From contig CAMBTZ010000021.1 in assembly GCA_945870925.1 (NCBI GenBank), forward strand, positions 1-14,315: DNA of 14,315 nt, in the 5' to 3' direction. The translations under genes and the position numbers were made by a program. Source of the stretch: Chlamydia trachomatis (lineage in GTDB: Bacteria > Chlamydiota > Chlamydiia > Chlamydiales > 2-12-FULL-49-11). The stretch's first letter is position 1. Each line of letters opens with the position of its first letter. Shown here piece after piece: positions 13,680 through 14,315 of this stretch. The notes beneath the pieces were generated by a model. The model was not told where the DNA came from. It did no database searches and worked only from the letters and a program-made list of their open reading frames with translations.

Positions 13680-14315
13680 ACGGTATGATCTACATTCCCA
13701 TTCAACTGTTTCTGATGGTTCATGTACACCAAAAGAGTTAATCGATCTTGCAGAAAAAGCTGAACTTGCCGGAATTTCTATCACAGATCACGATACAATT
13801 GATGCTTATACAGATGACCTACTATCTTATGCAAAAGAAAAAAATATCGAGCTCATTCCCGGTGTCGAATTTTCCTCGTGCTACCAAGACACAGGTATTC
13901 ATCTTCTTGGGTATTGTTTTGATTTACAAAATCAAGCAATAAGAGAGTTTTGCATTCGGCATAAGGATCGAAGAAAAGAGCGAAACCATCTAATATTAGA
14001 GCTCTTAAGAAAAGAGGGGATGGAGCTTTCTGAAAACGATTTAAGAGATGCAGGGGGTGTTGTTGGAAGACCGCATATTGCAAATGCAATGATAAAAAAG
14101 GGGTATGTAGCGACGTTTCAGGATGCTTTTAGATTGTTTATTGGGGATGGAAAGCCCTGTTTTGCACCCGGTAATAGATTTTCTCTAGATGAGACAATAG
14201 GCGTGATTCATGCAGCAGGCGGTAAAGCTGTCCTTGCTCACCCAATTCTCTTAAAAAAACGATCTCTCATTAAAAAACTGCTTGAACTGCCATTTGATGG
14301 AGTAGAATGTTTTTA
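13666..14315 (+). CDS. PHP-domain phosphoesterase, TrpH/RNase AM-like (3' end cut)
   Basis: About 216 residues are visible before the window ends; the family is usually near 280-290. PHP metal-binding motifs are in order: YDLHSHSTVSDG (7-18; H10, H12), ISITDHDTID, IPGVEFS, GRPHIANAMIKKGY and LAHP. The last parts plus IGDGKPCF resemble the TrpH/YciV group, whose E. coli member is RNase AM, an exonuclease trimming 5' ends of rRNA and also described as a 3',5'-nucleoside bisphosphate phosphatase. The substrate here is inferred. ATG 13666 and ATG 13669 are both possible; no close ribosome site is seen (GAGG lies 15 bases upstream). The start overlaps murB by 14 bases, consistent with coupling. 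Confidence 0.88.
   Translation, partial: MMITKRYDLHSHSTVSDGSCTPKELIDLAEKAELAGISITDHDTIDAYTDDLLSYAKEKNIELIPGVEFSSCYQDTGIHLLGYCFDLQNQAIREFCIRHKDRRKERNHLILELLRKEGMELSENDLRDAGGVVGRPHIANAMIKKGYVATFQDAFRLFIGDGKPCFAPGNRFSLDETIGVIHAAGGKAVLAHPILLKKRSLIKKLLELPFDGVECF

Noticed and set aside
13494..13784. Open frame on the minus strand over murB and the PHP gene
   Set aside because: It is antisense to two genes with strong family motifs and has no coding features of its own.

Overview
The window looks like a piece of an AT-rich chromosome from a member of the phylum Chlamydiota, most likely a chlamydia-related (environmental) lineage rather than Chlamydia itself. The main reason is gene order: a DUF721/DciA gene followed by gyrB, gyrA, tmk and a short DNA polymerase III delta-prime gene. 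From memory this is the order of C. trachomatis CT191 to CT187. The GyrA sequence around the active site is also chlamydia-like. The men genes argue against Chlamydiaceae, which as I recall use the futalosine route to menaquinone. No database search was possible, so the placement is an inference.

Left block (1-2788, minus strand): ubiE/menG, menF and menD, the last cut by the window edge. They form a compact operon for menaquinone synthesis by the classical isochorismate route. It supplies the last methylation, isochorismate synthase and SEPHCHC synthase; the other steps are not in the window.

Small accessory block (2789-3782, plus strand): two tandem paralogues encode small hydrophobic proteins of unknown function. 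A perfect 17-bp palindrome overlaps their likely -10 box, in a divergent promoter region shared with ubiE. The block ends at a strong hairpin terminator that also serves the converging typA/bipA gene.

Core block (3791-12337): typA/bipA on the minus strand diverges from a tightly packed plus-strand operon of dciA-like, gyrB, gyrA, tmk and holB. These genes overlap or are separated by a few bases and deal with chromosome replication: helicase loading, supercoiling, dTTP supply and clamp loading. GyrA carries Ala and Pro at the two classical quinolone-resistance positions.

Right block (12388-14315, plus strand): nusB, murB and a PHP-family phosphoesterase (TrpH/RNase AM type, cut by the right edge) overlap one another and probably form a second operon. 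It starts at an extended -10 promoter that lies almost on top of the nusB start codon.

No tRNA, rRNA, CRISPR array, insertion sequence or prophage gene was seen, and no gene-free stretch exceeds about 120 bases. Most of the window is ordinary core genome. The parts that deserve attention are the duplicated small-protein pair with its palindrome, the GyrA residues, the nusB start region and the reversed strand composition in holB.
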